Shown piece after piece: positions 24,901-35,300 of a stretch of DNA of 64,000 bases. How positions within the stretch are numbered: position 1 is the stretch's first letter; the number at the start of each line of letters is the position of its first letter. The position numbers and the translations under genes are program-made. Under the pieces are notes generated by a model that did no database searches, was not told where the DNA came from, and saw only the letters and a program-made list of their open reading frames with translations. Location: the NCBI GenBank assembly GCA_902728285.1, contig CACVBU010000271.1, forward strand, positions 699,371 to 763,370, given 5' to 3'. Source of the stretch: Clytia hemisphaerica. Taxonomy: Eukaryota; Cnidaria; Hydrozoa; Leptothecata; Clytiidae.

Positions 24901-27900
24901 GAAGATATCTTGAAAAACATGAAATTTCTTGTTTTAATGTCCAGAGGTGTTTACATTGCTTACGAACAAGCCACTGGTATACCAAAAGACCAAGTAAGAA
25001 GTATCATTATTATAATTATTATATTATATACCTGTTAACCTTTTTCATCTACAATAATTCTTGACGTTACTCACGACCGTATAATAATAGATGCGATATA
25101 ACACGGCCAAAAATATGCTTCAATGCAGTATTTTACAATTTTCGACGTCAGTTCTTGCTAGAAATGGTTTAGTTTCCTATATTTTCTGACGCTTACTTTG
25201 AGTTTAAATGTCAATATCTACCTTAAGGGAACTTATTTTGGCGGGAACTAATTTTGGCGAGCGGCGAAAATCTTAAAAGAATTTAATTTTGGCGGGAACT
25301 TATTTTGGTGAATAGGGATTTTTTTTAATTTTGGCGGGAACTAATTTTGGCGAATGACAGCGTAAATCTGTTCTATTTTGCCTTATTTTGAGCAATTTTG
25401 ATGAATTTCAGGGGTTATTTAGACAAGGAAACAAAAAATTTAATTTTGGTGGGAACTTATTTTGGCGAGTGAGCAAAATATTTAATTTTGGCGGGAACTC
25501 GCCAAAATTAGTTCCCGCCAAAATAAGTTCCCTTAAGGTAATGAAAGGACATGTAATATCTGCCTATTATTGTTAAGTGTAGCGTGCAGTAGTCATAAAC
25601 TGCAGTAACCCAGTCTCTGGCAAGTTACCTACAGATACTTAGCATGCTTGCTGAATGTTGGAAAATTATCCATGTCCGTGTCTTTAGTTTTATTTATCTA
25701 TTTGACAAGGGGTAAAGTTTTATGGCTGCATTATTTGCCATTGTTGGGTTTATGTGACATGCGAAATTTGAATCTTTACGTTTTTCGTTGTCGAGTTTAA
25801 TCCGATATAAAGTTGCTCCTAAAGGTTGAAATGGAATTAAATTTTCAAGCTCCTGGGTCTTTCGTGTGGGTAAAGCTTTTATTGCAGAAACAAATTTACA
25901 TAATGATTTTGTATTAAAAGGTTTGGTCATTTTGGATTTTTTCTGGACCATATGCAGTTGGTCAAAATAAGTTATTTGGATTACAAATGGACCAGTGAAA
26001 CCCACTGGTCCACAATTTAACCAAGGATACCGTCAACTGCATGTGATCCTTTTTTCTTCCCATTTAGCATATACCCAACATTGGCACGGAAAGGGTTTAA
26101 GTAAGATAGAGTGTTCTCTACTGCATAAAGTGTACTTAAGGGCTCTGACCATAGTGAATTTTTCATAATTGCCGTGTTTAAAATGTGTTTTCTGACTGAT
26201 TTAACCAACAAAACGATGGCATGTTATACATTTTCTGTTAGACAAACTATTCCTGAATCTGAAAATTTAAAAATTGCATTGAAAAAATTTGATGAAGAAG
26301 AAAATGAAGACTTTTGCGAGGAAGAGTATTTCAACTTTGAAGAGCTTAGTTTCGGCGAAGAAAAACATTTTGAAAATTTTTTTGCAGCAGTAGATGGTGT
26401 ATCTTTAACCGAACAATAAAAATTTTTGTGGAAAATTTTTGTAAATGCTTCTTTGTCTCGATATCTTCAAAATAGTGGTTTTTCATCAATTTTTCATCTG
26501 GATTTTGCTTAAAAAAACAGTCATAACTTTTGACACATCTTTTTAGAAAAAATTTCCGCAAAATTTGAAATAGTTCAATTCTTTGCGGACAGTTTGAAAA
26601 AAGTTCGAAACAAAAAGGTTAATTTAATTACCCATTAAAACTTATCACTTTTTATAAAAGAAGGTGATGCAACATATTATTAACGTCTTTTTAAAGTTCA
26701 TAACGTCATATTTGCAATTAAGTTCTTAATTACTCTTGTGGGGTTTGATTAAAAAGCAATTTATAAAGGCAATTCTTTGTTAAAAGAGCTAAAGAATCTA
26801 AAACATAACTTTTATGTTCAGATACTAAAATCAATTTTCTGACTATGGTCAGAGCCCTTAACTGGTTTCTTAGACCTGCAAAATGTTAATATTAATTCCA
26901 AATTCCGAACTATTATTTTAAAATAATATGTAATAATTATGAATTTTAACTAAAAAACTGGTTTTGTCTTTCAGACGATTTTTTTTTTTGGCACCACAAT
27001 AAATTGGAGCGTAATTACGACCTTGTTTCTATTCTTTTTCCCCGAAAGCTTTTCTTACGAAATTTACAGTCTGGGAGAAATCTCACAATTTCGATTATAC
27101 ATAACCAGACGGTGTCAATCGAACGAATCGAACGCCGAATCAATCGAACGCAATTGAACGCAATCGAATAATTGCAATTCGATTGTCGAACGCAATCGAA
27201 TTACCCAGGATTTGCTGTTCGATTGCTTCGATTACATTCGATTGTGTTCGATTACGTTCGATTGATTCAATTGTATTAGATTTTATTTGCTTTAGTATGG
27301 TACTTAAGCGCTCGGCCGCCCACGCTAAGAAGCTCTAACAGAGTGATCCAATTTAATTTGATCGCAATCAAACTCATCGAACACAATCGTAATCGAACGA
27401 AATCGAGGATTAATCCAACGTAATTGACAATCAATCGAACCAATCGAACATAGTCAACAATCAATCGAACCAATCTAACCTTACTCGAACGCAATCGAAC
27501 ACAATCGAACACAATCGAATATTACCCAGGAATCGGCTGTTCGATTGAGATTCGATTACGTTCGACAATCGAATCGCAATTATTCGATCGCATTCGATTA
27601 CGTTCGATTGGTTCGATTGCGATTGACACCGTCTGGACATAACTACGACCTGTTTTCTATCCGGGTCAACGCTCATATAGGAAACCTATAGTTAAACTGT
27701 AAATCAAGAAATTTATTTTTTCTCAAAAGTCTTCCCTACGAAATTTGCAGATATATGGAAGAAATCTTATATTCTTGATCTTACATAATTAAGAACTCTG
27801 TGTGGCTGGGTAGCTCAGTGGGTAGAGCATTCGTCTTACAATCTAAGGGTTGTCGATTCGTTTCCGGCCGTCGCCAACTCAGCGAATTAGTAGCTCAGAT

Positions 27901-30900
27901 TGGGTAATCTGATTTAGGCGGTAGGTTACTGTGAGCTGAAAGTAGGTGTGTCAGCATTTGATCTTCCAGGTCTAGTGCAAATAGAAAATGGAATACACTC
28001 CTCATTCCTGGCTTCGCCGACAGCCAACAGATGAATATACTAATATACCGTAAATCCTCGAATAAGCGCCCGGGCGCATATTTAGTTTTTCAGGCTCTAA
28101 GGGGGGGGGGCGTTTATTCAATTTTTTTATTTCAGAAACTCGTACATCGACAAATTCGGAATCTGCTTAAACTTAACTGTTTCAAAGGGTTGATTTTTCA
28201 AAAAAGGATGAATAAAAGAAAAATTGGAAAAATCCAATTGACAATTTCTATCATTTTATTCTTAGTCGCTTTTTTTCTTTTTAAGACACAAGTATCTACT
28301 CAATATCTTATTCAATCAATAACAATATTCGAATAAGCGCCCCTCCCTGAAGGTGGGGGGGGGCGCTTATTTGAGTGGGGCGCTTTTAATATTACTTTAA
28401 CTAAAAGTGGGGCGCTTATTCGAGCGGGGCGCTTATTCGAGGATTAACGGAGATATACTTACTTACTTACTTCTTTCCAGGTCAATGCTCACATTGCCAA
28501 CCTGATATACAATGAGATTTTGAAGCAAACCACCATCGAGAATGTGGCTCAATGTGTTATTGATCACATTTGTCGCATCCATAAAGAACAATTCACAAAA
28601 TCTGGTAATGTTACCTGTTTAAGACGTGAAGATATGACATTGCTGATTCGATTGTTCAATATCAAAGTTGGTCAAACGTAAGTCTGTGATAAAGATTACG
28701 TCATCTCCCTATTAGAATCTAATAAACAATGAGCTCTATACTCTGAATAGATTCTCGACCCTAGGCTACGTCATATTTTCCTTCGTTTCGAGCGTAAAAC
28801 TCCTACACTTTGGGATATGCGCACTGCTCTTGTTTTGAATATTGAATTTATCCGGATACATCGCATGCGCACTGAGGTTTTGATGAAACAATAGAGAGTT
28901 TCGAAACCTAAGCCTATCAACGGTGTTTTAAACATTTCTTTATTTTAAATCTCTATTGATAAACTTCTTTTGTTTAAAATTTCTATTAATCCCATTAAAA
29001 AGCGAATTCCCGCCCATAGCAGTGCCTATAACAGTGCAAGAGTAAGGCCTAAAATTATGGAACTGTCTATTGTGTAGACTACTCGATCCTGGCCAAGCTA
29101 ACATTTTGATCGGAGTTTTTTGAAAGTAGTACCTTAATGGTAGTCAATACTTGTGAAATTATTGTTAAACGAGAAATTCCATTTAATTGTAAATTGACCC
29201 ACATCATTAAGTGCTACCATTAGAGTGCCACTTTTAAAAGACTCCGATCAAAGATTTTGATCGGCCGGGATCGAGAAACTTAATAGTATAAAGGTCAGGG
29301 TTTATTAGATTATAATAAAACTACGATGAAATATGGATGATATAGCTTGGTCCAGGGTATATAGAGATCAATACGCGTAAACCTGAAAAAAAATGTTTGC
29401 GGATAAATTGAGTTCAAATTTTATTAAATTACGTGTCCAAAATAAGTTCAAAATGATCTTCCCATGGTGTCCGAAAACAAAGCTCGAAGCTTGTGAACCG
29501 ATTTCAGTGCTGAGTAATTTGTCGTATTTCCACTTAAAAACCATCTTGTTTTCAGACCATCCAACTCTCTAGAAAAAAACAATTGTATCGAGTTAATTTT
29601 TTCAAGTCAAAAATATTGCAAAATATTCTGGATTTAATTTCGCGATTTGGCGTTTTGAAGAATTTTGCGTGGATTTTATTTCGCGAATCGGATAAAAATG
29701 GCCCTGAAAACATCAATAATTTTTATAAAACAGTATATTTACAGAGTATATTAAACTATAAATCTGATTCTTAAAATTTCGCGTCAATTTCATTTTTTGA
29801 GTCATCTTGCTCGTCTATCAGGGTATAATATCTTGTCACAGTAAAACCAATTTTCTCCGTCTATGCGAGAGTGTATACAATATAATGTAGTCAGAGATAA
29901 CACATCATTTTTCTATGAATATTTCGGCCAACTGGCCTTTTTCAACATAAAAATGGATTTATTTGACAAGGTTTATATACTAATTCTATATACACAAGGG
30001 AAAAAAATTATAGGTCTATTGACAATTAAAAAGTTCATCTGAGAATAAAAGTTAAAAAGGCGTTAAAATGCCGGTGTAATGTACAATTGTAATTAACGAA
30101 AATAAATTAAGCTCGGGAGAATAAATAGGGTAATAAAATATGATAAAGTAAAGAAGTTATTTCTCAAAAGTTAAATTCCCGCCTGACAAGAAGACAAAAA
30201 GAACTAAACAAAGAAAGGGAAAAAACCTAGCCATAATCGATCATCACTTCCCTCTCATTCAAGCCCTGAGGCTCAAAGGTCTGGAGTTTGTTAATCCAGA
30301 AATCTTCGCGTACCCGAAGACTCTGTTCATTCTGGGATTGATCGATTAGTGTAAAATCCCAGTCCTCCATACCATTATGACCCTCCTGACAAAAATGAGA
30401 GTGAAATGACATTTGAGGCGCTGTTTCACCTGAACTGCATTTCCGGAAACAAGATTTATAGTTGTTAAACCTGTTTCTAAATTTTACGGTGCTGCCTACA
30501 TATTGTTTTTGACATGATTTGCATGTCACTAGGTAGACAACATGTTCAGAATCACAGTTCAAATGACACCTGATTTCGTACTCCTCCGATGTTATTGAGC
30601 TCCTAAAAGATTTTGTTTTAGTGATAGAAGGACATATCAAGCAGCGTGTTTTCTGACATGCTTCAGATTGACCTCCTGTCTTCTTAGGTTTAGAGAGTTT
30701 GGATCGAACAAGAAGGTCTTTGAGGCTTTTGCCTCTCTTAAAGCCAACGATAGGCACGTCAGAAAACACCTTGCGATGTTCTTCATTCGCCGCTGTGAGG
30801 AGTACATGAATGTCTCGCAAGACATTCTTAATGTTGGCAAAGGCAGGATGATAGGTTAGATTGAAAACCAGTTTACGTCCAATATATTGAAATGATACGC

Positions 30901-31589
30901 GGCCCCCTCGATGCTCTGAATAATAAAGATTACTGAAAAAATGAGTTTTAATAGTCGCTGAGACTCAAAATATAATGTTTAACCTCCATAGAGTAAAAAC
31001 TTTATAGAATTTCCTAGTTTTGAAATAATTGAAATTTGATTTTTTCAGCCCATCACCAAATGTACCAAGGCGTCAAGCTCGACCCAATCTTACTCCCCTC
31101 AAAATGCCGGAAAAACGTCGTACACCATCGCCGACAAGCAAGCCGGATACTCCGTCATCTACCGGAAGTTCTACTTCTACTCCAGCGACTGCCACACCCG
31201 GTAGCGCGGGTAGTGCGACCACTTCTCCACAGTGGGGTTTCCCTGGAGGAAATCAGATGAATAATCCGCGATCGCCCTCCCCACTTACGGTAACTTTTAC
31301 AGAACAACAAGCTCGGCCACAACCACTAGCTGCGCCTGCGCTGCCACCACGGCAGGGTGTCGCCCCACCTCCAGTTAAAGCCGCATGGGCGGCGCCACGA
31401 TCTAACGAACGTAATGATAGCCAAAATTCAATGGACGATAAAACGAAAATGTTTAATAGACCAGCAGAACCTTTAGAAACTGACGCAGAAGGTCGTATTA
31501 AGGCTTATGTATCTTTTGACGAATTTAATGAAAAGATTATGGCTGCTGGAGGGCCGGAAGAAGTTTTCCGAGACTTTTTATGCAGATGA
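15951..31589 (+). CDS. TAB1: TAB1, TAK1-binding pseudophosphatase adaptor (9 exons)
   Basis: Exons: 15951-15971 (inferred), 20431-20686, 21186-21316, 23327-23445, 24056-24137, 24250-24413, 24852-24993, 28481-28677, 31049-31589. They join in frame to 550 residues (vertebrate TAB1 is about 500). TAB1 binds and activates the kinase TAK1 in TGF-beta/BMP and cytokine signalling. The N-terminal WTDDLP motif (15-20) and a PP2C-like domain to about residue 370 are visible: DGNDG at 67-71, NVGDAR at 181-186, STDHT at 205, RSLGDWALK at 240, MSRGVY at 287 and EDMTLL near 356. The PP2C SDG motif reads SRG, which fits a pseudophosphatase. A Ser/Pro/Thr-rich linker leads to the C-terminal TAK1-binding helix AYVSFDEF (about 523-530). 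Exon 1 encodes MIPPQEK and is placed by ATG, donor and phase only; the other exons are firm. Confidence 0.9.
16046..17625. repeat. Satellite-like tandem array, ~178-bp monomer
   Basis: The unit containing 'gcgattatttttggtggaaa', 'gtattccaatatttaaaag', 'ctgctctcctccaca' and 'aattcgtcagtctgc' recurs at about 177-179 bp spacing. Equivalent points are near 16865, 17042, 17220, 17398 and 17577. The first copy (from about 16046) is split by the insertion at 16223-16684, and the last copy decays after about 17605. The array lies in TAB1 intron 1. Confidence 0.85.
16223..16684. mobile_element. G-rich MITE inserted into a satellite unit
   Basis: 462 bp with a perfect 11-bp terminal inverted repeat CATAGTGGGCA. 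It is flanked by the 5-bp duplication ACTGC (16218-16222 and 16685-16689). The neighbouring satellite monomers give the empty-site sequence 'gaacactgcgat', which confirms the insertion. The interior has many G runs with 'gggg(g)cttg' and 'gggggttga' repeats. No coding capacity; open frames here are low-complexity artefacts. Confidence 0.8.
17885..18878. mobile_element. TA-flanked 994-bp element with ~60-bp TIRs
   Basis: Flanked by TA at 17883-17884 and 18879-18880. Its inverted ends begin CCGTAAGTTGGTCTAAT and stay similar for about 60 bp, up to 'tctttagagatagg'. This is a Tc1/mariner-type signature without a transposase. Much of the interior is a loose array of 'aatcga'/'tcgatta' motifs. It lies in TAB1 intron 1. 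Confidence 0.7.
19083..19517. mobile_element. MITE with 6-bp duplication, copy 1
   Basis: 435 bp with inverted ends CCAGACGGTGTCAATCGAA. It is flanked by a perfect 6-bp direct repeat ATTCGT (19077-19082 and 19518-19523). The interior is largely degenerate 'caatcgaa'/'ttcgattg' hexamer-like repeats. Copy 2 is at 27105-27636. Superfamily unassigned; IS3EU- and Dada-type elements are known for duplications of about this length. Confidence 0.75.
25221..25538. mobile_element. TA-flanked MITE with 41-bp perfect TIRs
   Basis: 318 bp flanked by TA at 25219-25220 and 25539-25540. The inverted ends begin CCTTAAGGGAACTTATTTTG and are identical for about 41 bp. The interior is several diverged copies of the same 'ttttggcgggaact' unit as the ends. 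It lies in the intron between TAB1 exons 7 and 8. Confidence 0.75.
26140..26857. mobile_element. TTAA-flanked element, piggyBac-like target site
   Basis: 718 bp with a perfect 15-bp inverted repeat GGGCTCTGACCATAG, flanked by TTAA at 26136-26139 and 26858-26861. TTAA duplication is the piggyBac signature. It contains an 81-codon open frame on + (26174-26419) encoding a very acidic C-terminal half (E/D/F-rich) that I do not recognise. The flanks cut across unrelated short minus-strand frames (25694-26211), so no intact transposase is visible. Confidence 0.55.
27105..27636. mobile_element. MITE with 6-bp duplication, copy 2
   Basis: 532 bp, same CCAGACGGTGTCAATCGAA ends as 19083-19517. It is flanked by a different perfect 6-bp repeat, ACATAA (27099-27104 and 27637-27642). 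The two outer thirds align with copy 1 ('acccaggatttgc', 'attgcttcgatta'), while the middle is expanded by extra 'caatcgaac' repeats. Confidence 0.78.
27803..28025 (+). repeat. tRNA-derived SINE, family 1, copy 1
   Basis: The head resembles a tRNA: 'ggtagctcagtgggtagagc' is a near-perfect pol III box A, and box B-like 'ggttgtcgattcg' follows about 30 bp later. The T-stem does not pair well, so it is not a functional tRNA gene. The body contains 'ctcagattgggtaatctg' and 'ggtctagtgcaaatagaaaa'. Copies on the minus strand are at 40220-40418 and 63317-63475. Confidence 0.7.
28048..28450. mobile_element. MITE-like element with CCGTAAATCCTCGAATAAGC ends
   Basis: About 403 bp whose left end CCGTAAATCCTCGAATAAGC matches the reverse complement of its right end, with a small difference near the terminus. 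Extra internal 'gggcgcttatt' repeats and long G runs lie inside. The element ends 30 bp before TAB1 exon 8. No duplication is clear. Confidence 0.6.
29087..29310. mobile_element. Foldback element, relative of 13334-13825
   Basis: Palindromic arms share 'gatcggagttttttgaaa'/'actccgatcaaagatttt', a central 'gtgctaccattag' and the right-end 'tataaaggtcaggg'. The left terminus is eroded. A second terminal fragment ('agcttggtccagggtatata') lies at 29337-29360. It is in the last TAB1 intron. Confidence 0.5.
30227..30964 (-). pseudogene. Penelope-like retroelement relic: GIY-YIG endonuclease
   Basis: A continuous minus-strand frame of about 245 codons, open from 30964 to the stop at 30227; the first ATG is at 30820. 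It carries the typical Penelope-like linker (LTYHPAFANIKNVL, then KSLKDLLVRSKL), a CxxTRCLIC zinc-knuckle-like motif and the GIY-YIG nuclease core VVYLVTC-x2-C-x3-YVGST, followed by HFCQEGHN and a WINKLQT tail. Such endonucleases nick the target DNA for retrotransposition. The reverse transcriptase that should precede it is absent, because the element is cut off about 85 bp from TAB1 exon 9. It is antisense within the last TAB1 intron. The frame is intact but the element cannot be autonomous. Confidence 0.85.
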
Positions 31590-31765
31590 TAAAAAAGTGA
31601 AATCGAAGAGGAATAGATATTGGACGGACCATTCTCGAAAATTCACTATATCGGCAACGACATGACAAATTGACAATTGCAGGTTTTAATGAAACAAATT
31701 TTCAAGAAATTGGAATTGAATTACTATGGAAAGGATGATGTTTGCTGGACAGAATCATTCTTCAA

Positions 31766-31771
31766 AATAAA
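31766..31771 (+). terminator. Poly(A) signal of TAB1
   Basis: AATAAA about 180 bp after the TAB1 stop codon, on the coding strand. Confidence 0.55.
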
Positions 31772-32089
31772 TGAATTATTTTTCTTTTATAGGTTATACC
31801 TAATTATGCATTTTGGAAAGTAAACTTAATCTTGAGTGTATAATAGAATCATCTTTAGGGCTTTTCTACAAAAAACTTCCGACTCTATCTCTTCAAACTC
31901 TATAACTTCTAAGTCTATAACTTCTAACTGTTCAAACTGGAAATAATTTTCTCAGAAGTCTTCCATACGGAGAAATCTCATATTTTCGATCATACATTAA
32001 TTGTTTGTTATTGTTTTAAATTGACGTCAACTTTAAACTTTTTTGACGTCAAATATTTTCTTTATCAATTTCAATCAAAACTTTTTGTT

Positions 32090-32220
32090 ACTCTGCTCGC
32101 ACAACAAATTCACCAAAAGAGGTTCCACTATCACATACCTCAAACAAACCACCTTTTATTCCTGAAGCCCGGCTAGATCATCGTCATCATCCTGAAGCTC
32201 TTGTATCAACCATGGTCTAA
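32090..32220 (+). other. Coding-like open stretch, unassigned
   Basis: A plus-strand frame ends at TAA 32218-32220 with a proline/serine/histidine-rich translation (…NSPKEVPLSH…PEARLDHRHH…). The DNA from here to 32398 is C/A-rich and T-poor, unlike its surroundings, which suggests transcribed sequence. It may be a 5' leader of the EF-hand gene with an upstream frame, or an alternative exon of TAB1. I cannot place it in a gene. Confidence 0.3.
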
Positions 32221-32398
32221 ATAAACAAAACAACATTCTAATCATTGAACCAGCTCTACAAATCAGCCTTCAAAGACCATTTGATTGAACCCAACCCAAA
32301 CCATACATTCAGTCTCAAACAAACAGCGACATCGTCCATAACTTTCAACACAAGTTCGAATTCATTACCTATCTACAGAGCATCTACTCGGCATCACT

Positions 32399-35300
32399 AT
32401 GTTAACGACCTCTACGATTGACCGACAGAAATCTTTTCTTCAGCGAAGACGCGATTTGAATCCAAACAATCCCAATATCAATGTTATGGCGCCTGATCGA
32501 ACTGATATTCTGACTCAAGGCCAAAAGAGTGGTAAGCTTATCATTAAAAATAATGATTTTCTTGTTGTTTTTTCGGCTTATTATAAGCTTTTTGGGAGGA
32601 TCTTATCGTCTAGAGAAGGTCACAGAAATACCGCCCGGGGTGGTAAAAAATCTAAGAGTTGAGTAAACACTATCAGAGGTGTTAACAGTTTTTTCTAACG
32701 CCAATAACGGCTCAAAACACCCTTGCCTGTCTCAGACAGCCACGGCTTTTTCCTCGACACCGTTCCATTTGTAGCTTTCTATATATTTATTCCCCAGAAA
32801 TCCGGGGAATAAAAATTCTCAGCTTCAAGCCAAAGAACCGTGGCTTTTGACTGCATCAAAAACTCTACTAAAAATATTTGGTGGTAAAGTGATAGACCTA
32901 TGGCTTGTTAGCTCTGTACATGTTAATCTCCCACGTTCCATCCATTTAACGGGCAATATAGTATCGCACTATTTGGAGTCGAGTTCTTTTGTCAGATATC
33001 GTTATGTTTATATACTTTCAAGCTGATATTGTAGGGTTGAGATCCTTGAAATGATTTATAAAATTTTGTCAAAATTAGTGGTTAACTAGTTTATTTGAAG
33101 AGTATCCATCTAATTTCTTCTATGTTGATTAGCTCTGCAATTGATCTGGTTAGCTTTGAAATTGATAGATACTTCATATATCTATTAATCCCAGAGATAA
33201 CCAATAGGAAAGAAACTTCAACGAATTCGAAAGGAAATTCACCGATTTCGATTTAATATCTTTAACTTTAGTCTTCAATTTACACACTTACGTACTGCTT
33301 AAATTTTGAATTTAGAAATTTTGAAGCCCGTAAAATCATACCGAATCCGGCTAATGAGCCTATTTTGGCAAATTTTGTTAAGATAATGAATCCGCTATTT
33401 CTATTTGCTTGAGTATCAGGAGGCTCGTGGGGCCCAATTTCGCAATTATAGACGCTTTCAATGAGCGCCCCGTCAGACCGGACTGACTACCCAATTTCCC
33501 TCACATTGCATTGGTTGACCTGGGCGAAGGTTCATACATTTGCCAATTGAACTGCTGCGAGTTGGAATCGAACCTCAGTCGATTTTGCAGCAACCAAGGT
33601 CAATGACCACTATACCACAACGCCAGCGCTACTTCTTCCCTGCTGATTATCTTTACAATTGATGGATACTTCCTATCTATTAATCCGAGATATAACCAAT
33701 AGGAAAGAAACTTTAGCGAATTCGAAAGGAAATTCAATTTACACTCTTTTTTCGAGCTGCTTAAAGCTGAATTTTTAAAATTCATTCCCACAAAATTTAG
33801 AAATTTGTTCTTGAATTTCTAAAATAAATCCCGCAAAATCCCTCCAAATACTGCAAAAGTGAGCCCATTCTATTAAGTAAACTTCTATTATTTAGGTAAT
33901 GGTATTTTCACGTTTTTTCTTTCTAGCCTTTCGCGAAGTGTTTGATTTGTTTGACAGTAATGGTGGAGGTTCCATCGATGCGGATGAATTGGACGAAGCA
34001 CTTCGATCAGCTGATATTCAAGTTACCAAAGATGAAATCAATGAAGTCCTCTCTTCAATGGATAAAGATGGTTTGTGCCTTTTTTTTGAAACGACGCTTT
34101 CTGACTTTATCGTCTTACTGTAGGCTAATGATAGCGAGTTTATGTATTTGTGTTTTTCAGTGAATGAGACGGTTAGCTTCTGATTTCTCTAGAACCTGAT
34201 CAACTGAGGACAACGGTAAACAAGCACTTTTTACCGTCCTCGATTATTGTTGATCAAAAGTGCGGGTTTATTCAAATCGCCTCTGTCACTCTGCCGTCCT
34301 CAAAAGTGCCAATATATAAACTCTCTAATTCCCGATAATCACTTCAGATTCAGATATATAAAAGATGTATATAAGGTTGTGATCAGATCAGGGAAAAAAT
34401 CTCTTAAGAGGAATAATTCAAGTTACTTATAAAGCGTATGCTTTTTCTGCTAGAAATCTGAGACAGATATTTAACTAGCTTCCCTGGATATTTCTGAACT
34501 TCTACTGACTATAGATAAATTCAAAATTATGCCATAAATTGCAAGAGAGAAAAACTGTCGAGTGACCAATTCTAATTTGAAGTATAGTCTTTTAAATAAA
34601 TTTTGTAAGCAAAGGTCATCTTGTTCGTAAACATATTTTCGTATCCTCAACAAATTTCTCGTTATTAGATAATCTATAAATTTTACTAGTTTCATTAAAA
34701 CTTCTTTATATATAAATCTTTGATAGAAATCATTATACCTTTATAATCTTCAAATTATTGTTATTTTTAGGTAATGGAGAAATCGATTTTGAAGAATTTC
34801 TTCAATTGATGACCAACACTGAACGATTTCTGGAAAGTGTCAGTAAGTGATACAAGAAATTGTCCAAGTTGTTTTTTTTACTTGAAGTTTTCATTATACA
34901 GTTCATTGAGTTTGAAGCCCCAAAGAGGCTAGAGATGAATCTTCAACCTTTCTCAAGCAAGAGTTTCGGATTTAGCCCATTTGGGGCTTTGAAATCAACG
35001 ATACACTTACAGTCTTCATAAATCGAGAGGTTTCTTACGAACCTTTTCATTCAAAAAATAATTCTTGAAAATGTAAAGATAAAATAACTAAATTAGAAAA
35101 AAAAACCTTGGAAAATTCTTCTGATGAATTTGAAGTAGTAGTTGAAAAATAAAGACCACTATGAATTAGTGCTTTTTCGTTTTTTTAGTCAAAACATACA
35201 GAGATTTTGAAGAAAAGCCGTTGTATAATTATGATTAGATAGTCTATCCTCGCCCTACAGGCAATTCACTATTGCTTTTTCTATTGATGTTTTATTGATT

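Larger units (their letters stand above)
20755..28480. other. TAB1 introns 2-7, non-coding remainder
   Basis: Outside the listed exons and elements, these introns show no further supported genes. A roughly 33-bp inverted repeat ('ccagaggaatgtaaagaga' near 22108 and its reverse near 22750) marks another degraded element. 23455-23649 is a repeat with 'tccagggtggtc' units. 24559-24838 has diverged 'aatttggcgga' repeats related to 25221-25538. Confidence 0.4.

Noticed and set aside
25694-26211. Two adjacent minus-strand frames (64 and 103 codons) with gene-like composition
   Set aside because: They are in different frames with stops between, have no recognisable motif, and one overlaps the end of the TTAA-flanked element. 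They may be transposon debris.
27803-27875. Possible functional tRNA gene
   Set aside because: Box A and box B are present but the T-stem and acceptor stem do not pair, and the same unit recurs with a common body, so it is a SINE head.
30637-30859. Overlapping frames on both strands around 30700
   Set aside because: Shadows of the Penelope-like endonuclease frame.
33555-33640. Possible tRNA on the minus strand
   Set aside because: Good box A and B, but it continues into a body shared with 44815-45020, so it is a SINE.
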